A model generated the notes under the pieces. It was not told where the DNA came from. It made no database searches and saw nothing but the letters and a program-made list of their open reading frames with translations. Position numbers and translations under genes: made by a program. DNA of 33,638 nt from Acidiphilium sp. (lineage in GTDB: Bacteria; Pseudomonadota; Alphaproteobacteria; Acetobacterales; Acetobacteraceae): NCBI GenBank assembly GCA_027449105.1, contig DAIDMG010000016.1, forward strand, positions 1 through 33,638, written 5' to 3'. Position 1 is the stretch's first letter; each line of letters begins with the position of its first letter. Of the stretch, positions 31,728 through 33,638 are shown piece after piece.

Positions 31728-31775
31728 CCTTGCCAATTACCCCCCTGACTTAGTGTTCGCTGCTGCAGGAATATC

Positions 31776-33419
31776 ATGATGGACGCTTCTCCCAACAACG
31801 ACTCTGAATATTGTCCGCTGTTCCAGCTCGGCCCAGACACCACGCCTTACCGTAAACTCGATATTACCGGAGTCTCGACCATCAACGCGGATGGAAAAAC
31901 CATCGTGAAAATCGCCCCCGAAGCTCTGTCTACTCTTGCTTTCGAAGCATTTCATGACGTCTCGCACTTACTCCGTCCTAGCCATCTCGCCCAGCTTCGC
32001 GCGATCGTTGACGACCCCGACGCGTCAGAAAATGATCGGTTCGTCGCCATGGCACTGCTCAAGAATGCGAACATCGCGGCCGGGCGCGTGCTGCCCATGT
32101 GCCAAGACACTGGCACTGCCATCATCTTTGGAAAAAAGGGCCAACGCATTTGGGTGGAAGGTGACGAGGAGGCAGCTTTGTCGTTCGGCGTGGCTCGCAC
32201 CTATACTGAAACGAATCTGCGTTATTCCCAGATGGCGCCACTCTCGATGTACGAGGAGTTGAACACCGGCACCAACCTGCCGATCCAGTTTGATATTTAT
32301 GCAGCCTCCGGCGACGCGCACGCCGAGGAATTCGAACTGATGTTCGTCGCGAAAGGCGGCGGATCCGCGAACAAGACCTTCCTCTATCAGGAAACCCGGG
32401 CGATCCTGAATCCCGACAAGCTTCTTGATCTAATAGAATTCAAAGTGAAGAGTCTCGGCACCTCGGCATGCCCTCCTTACCATCTCGCAGTCGTGATTGG
32501 TGGTACATCCGCCGAGACAACAATGAAGACGGTCAAACTCGCCTCCACCCGATATCTCGATGCCCTACCCCTAGAGGGATCAAGAGGGGGTAATGCATTT
32601 CGTGATATCGAGCTCGAACGGCAGATCCTCGACATAACGCGTCGAGTGGGCATAGGCGCGCAATTTGGCGGCAAATATTTTTGCCACGACGTCCGCGTCA
32701 TTCGCCTGCCCCGTCACGGGGCCAGCCTCCCAATTGGGATCGGCGTATCTTGCTCGGCCGACCGCCAAATCCGTGCGAAAATCACCAAGGCCGGCATTTT
32801 CCTTGAACGGCTGGAAACCGATCCTGCCAAATACTTGCCCGATATTGCCGAAAGCCGGCTTAGCGACCACGTCATACATATCGACCTTAATCGGCCGATG
32901 AACGAGATCTTGGCGGAACTGTCGAAGCATCCGGTCAAAACCCGCGTTGCCCTTAGCGGCACCATTGTCGTGGCCCGGGACATCGCACATGCAAAACTGA
33001 AAGAGCGCTTGGATCGAGGCGAAGGCCTCCCAGATTATTTCAAAAATCATCCAGTCTACTACGCTGGACCCGCGCGAACCCCGAAAGGTTTCCCTACCGG
33101 CAGCTTTGGTCCAACAACGGCCGGACGCATGGATTCTTATGTTGCCGAGTTTCAAGCGGCTGGCGGCTCAATGATCATGCTCGCCAAAGGCAATCGTTCG
33201 CAGGTGGTGCGTGATGCCTGTAAGAAGTTCGGTGGCTTTTATCTTGGCTCGATCGGTGGCCCCGCTGCTCTTCTTGCTCAGGAAAACATCAGATCGGTCG
33301 AACTCCTCGAATATCCCGAGCTTGGAATGGAGGCAGTATGGAAGATTGATGTGGTCAATTTTCCATCGTTCATTGTAATCGACGACAAAGGTAACGATTT
33401 TTTTGCTGGCCTTGCCTGA
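31776..33419 (+). CDS. fumA: Fumarate hydratase, class I (Fe-S)
   Basis: A 547-residue one-chain class I fumarase of the citric acid cycle, converting fumarate to malate with an oxygen-sensitive [4Fe-4S] cluster. The three ligands are C109 (MCQDTGT), C232 (SACPPYH) and C326 (VSCSAD), close to C105, C224 and C318 of E. coli Fum[16 protein letters not shown] marks the C-terminal swivel domain. Two adjacent ATG codons occur at 31776 and 31779; CAGGAATATC precedes them. A hairpin (33523-33550) and a palindromic repeat (33569-33606) follow about 105 bases after the stop. Confidence 0.96.
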   Translation: MMDASPNNDSEYCPLFQLGPDTTPYRKLDITGVSTINADGKTIVKIAPEALSTLAFEAFHDVSHLLRPSHLAQLRAIVDDPDASENDRFVAMALLKNANIAAGRVLPMCQDTGTAIIFGKKGQRIWVEGDEEAALSFGVARTYTETNLRYSQMAPLSMYEELNTGTNLPIQFDIYAASGDAHAEEFELMFVAKGGGSANKTFLYQETRAILNPDKLLDLIEFKVKSLGTSACPPYHLAVVIGGTSAETTMKTVKLASTRYLDALPLEGSRGGNAFRDIELERQILDITRRVGIGAQFGGKYFCHDVRVIRLPRHGASLPIGIGVSCSADRQIRAKITKAGIFLERLETDPAKYLPDIAESRLSDHVIHIDLNRPMNEILAELSKHPVKTRVALSGTIVVARDIAHAKLKERLDRGEGLPDYFKNHPVYYAGPARTPKGFPTGSFGPTTAGRMDSYVAEFQAAGGSMIMLAKGNRSQVVRDACKKFGGFYLGSIGGPAALLAQENIRSVELLEYPELGMEAVWKIDVVNFPSFIVIDDKGNDFFAGLA

Positions 33420-33522
33420 TGAGCCATATCGAGAGAGCGAGTCCCGCCGGTTCCAGATGGCTTGTTATTCCAGAGCTGGGGCGCAATTCTGTCTAGCGGA
33501 GCGGGGCCACCTGCATGCTTTA

Positions 33523-33550
33523 CTAGGCATCCCACCGACGGATATCCTAG
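33523..33550. terminator. Possible terminator hairpin after fumarase
   Basis: CTAGG-C-ATCC (33523-33532) pairs with GGAT-AT-CCTAG (33540-33550) around a 7-base loop, with a small internal loop. It lacks a T tract, so the assignment is weak. Confidence 0.3.
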
Positions 33551-33568
33551 CGAGCCATTCAAGTTTAG

Positions 33569-33606
33569 AGCGTGATTGGTTTAAGTTTGTCCATAACCAT
33601 CATGCT
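33569..33606. repeat. Palindromic intergenic repeat
   Basis: AGCGTGATTGGTT (33569-33581) and AACCATCATGCT (33595-33606) are imperfect inverted arms around 13 bases. The TTTAGAGCGTGAT...ATCATGCT pattern resembles a dispersed intergenic palindrome that I recall from several alphaproteobacterial genomes. It may end transcription of the fumarase gene. Confidence 0.4.
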
Positions 33607-33638
33607 TGAGGTAGTTTGAGCATTCCTGTGGTGTGACG

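Noticed and set aside
1-33638. CRISPR arrays
   Set aside because: No set of regularly spaced direct repeats was seen on reading the window.

Overview
The window is about 33.6 kb of chromosome from an alphaproteobacterium, most likely in or near the Acetobacteraceae. This rests on the dusB-ntrB-ntrC-ntrY-ntrX gene order, a fused IspD-IspF protein, an alphaproteobacterial type SspB, an OlsB-like ornithine lipid acyltransferase, a class I fumarase beside sspB, and a GTTC-N7-GTTC SOS box at recA. The family level assignment is inference; no rRNA gene is present.

Layout. 1-622 is the right end of an IS21-family insertion sequence with a partial istB. A tRNA-Gly(GCC) with its own terminator follows on the minus strand. 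1054-4055 carries a CnoX-type thioredoxin-TPR protein, a 677-base gap without a recognisable gene, and an M20 dipeptidase. 4270-12445 is a long minus-strand run: dusB-ntrB-ntrC-ntrY-ntrX, in which all junctions overlap or nearly touch, followed by a DUF883-like protein and a small membrane protein. 12509-15087 holds ispDF, an Fnr-type regulator with a full set of Fe-S cysteines, and an unrecognised small gene preceded by a perfect FNR box.

The most interesting region is 15123-22234, a sulfide-response island built around one divergent promoter. To the left run an ArsR regulator of the BigR/SqrR/YgaV type (two conserved Cys), a single-domain rhodanese, a membrane-fusion protein and an RND permease, nearly all touching. 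To the right run a type I sulfide:quinone oxidoreductase, a zinc-ribbon thioredoxin (TrxC-like, WCAPC) and a YgaP-like two-helix membrane protein. The two promoters are interleaved face to face on 34 bases, so one operator could control both arms. The proposal that the RND pump exports a sulfur species is inference.

22274-33419 is mostly housekeeping: alaS, recA with an SOS-box promoter, a CysG/Met8-like dehydrogenase domain, a 14-helix DHA2 drug transporter, an S24-type repressor that lacks the catalytic lysine, a Fur-family regulator that lacks some usual metal ligands, olsB, sspB and a class I fumarase. The right edge ends in a palindromic intergenic repeat.
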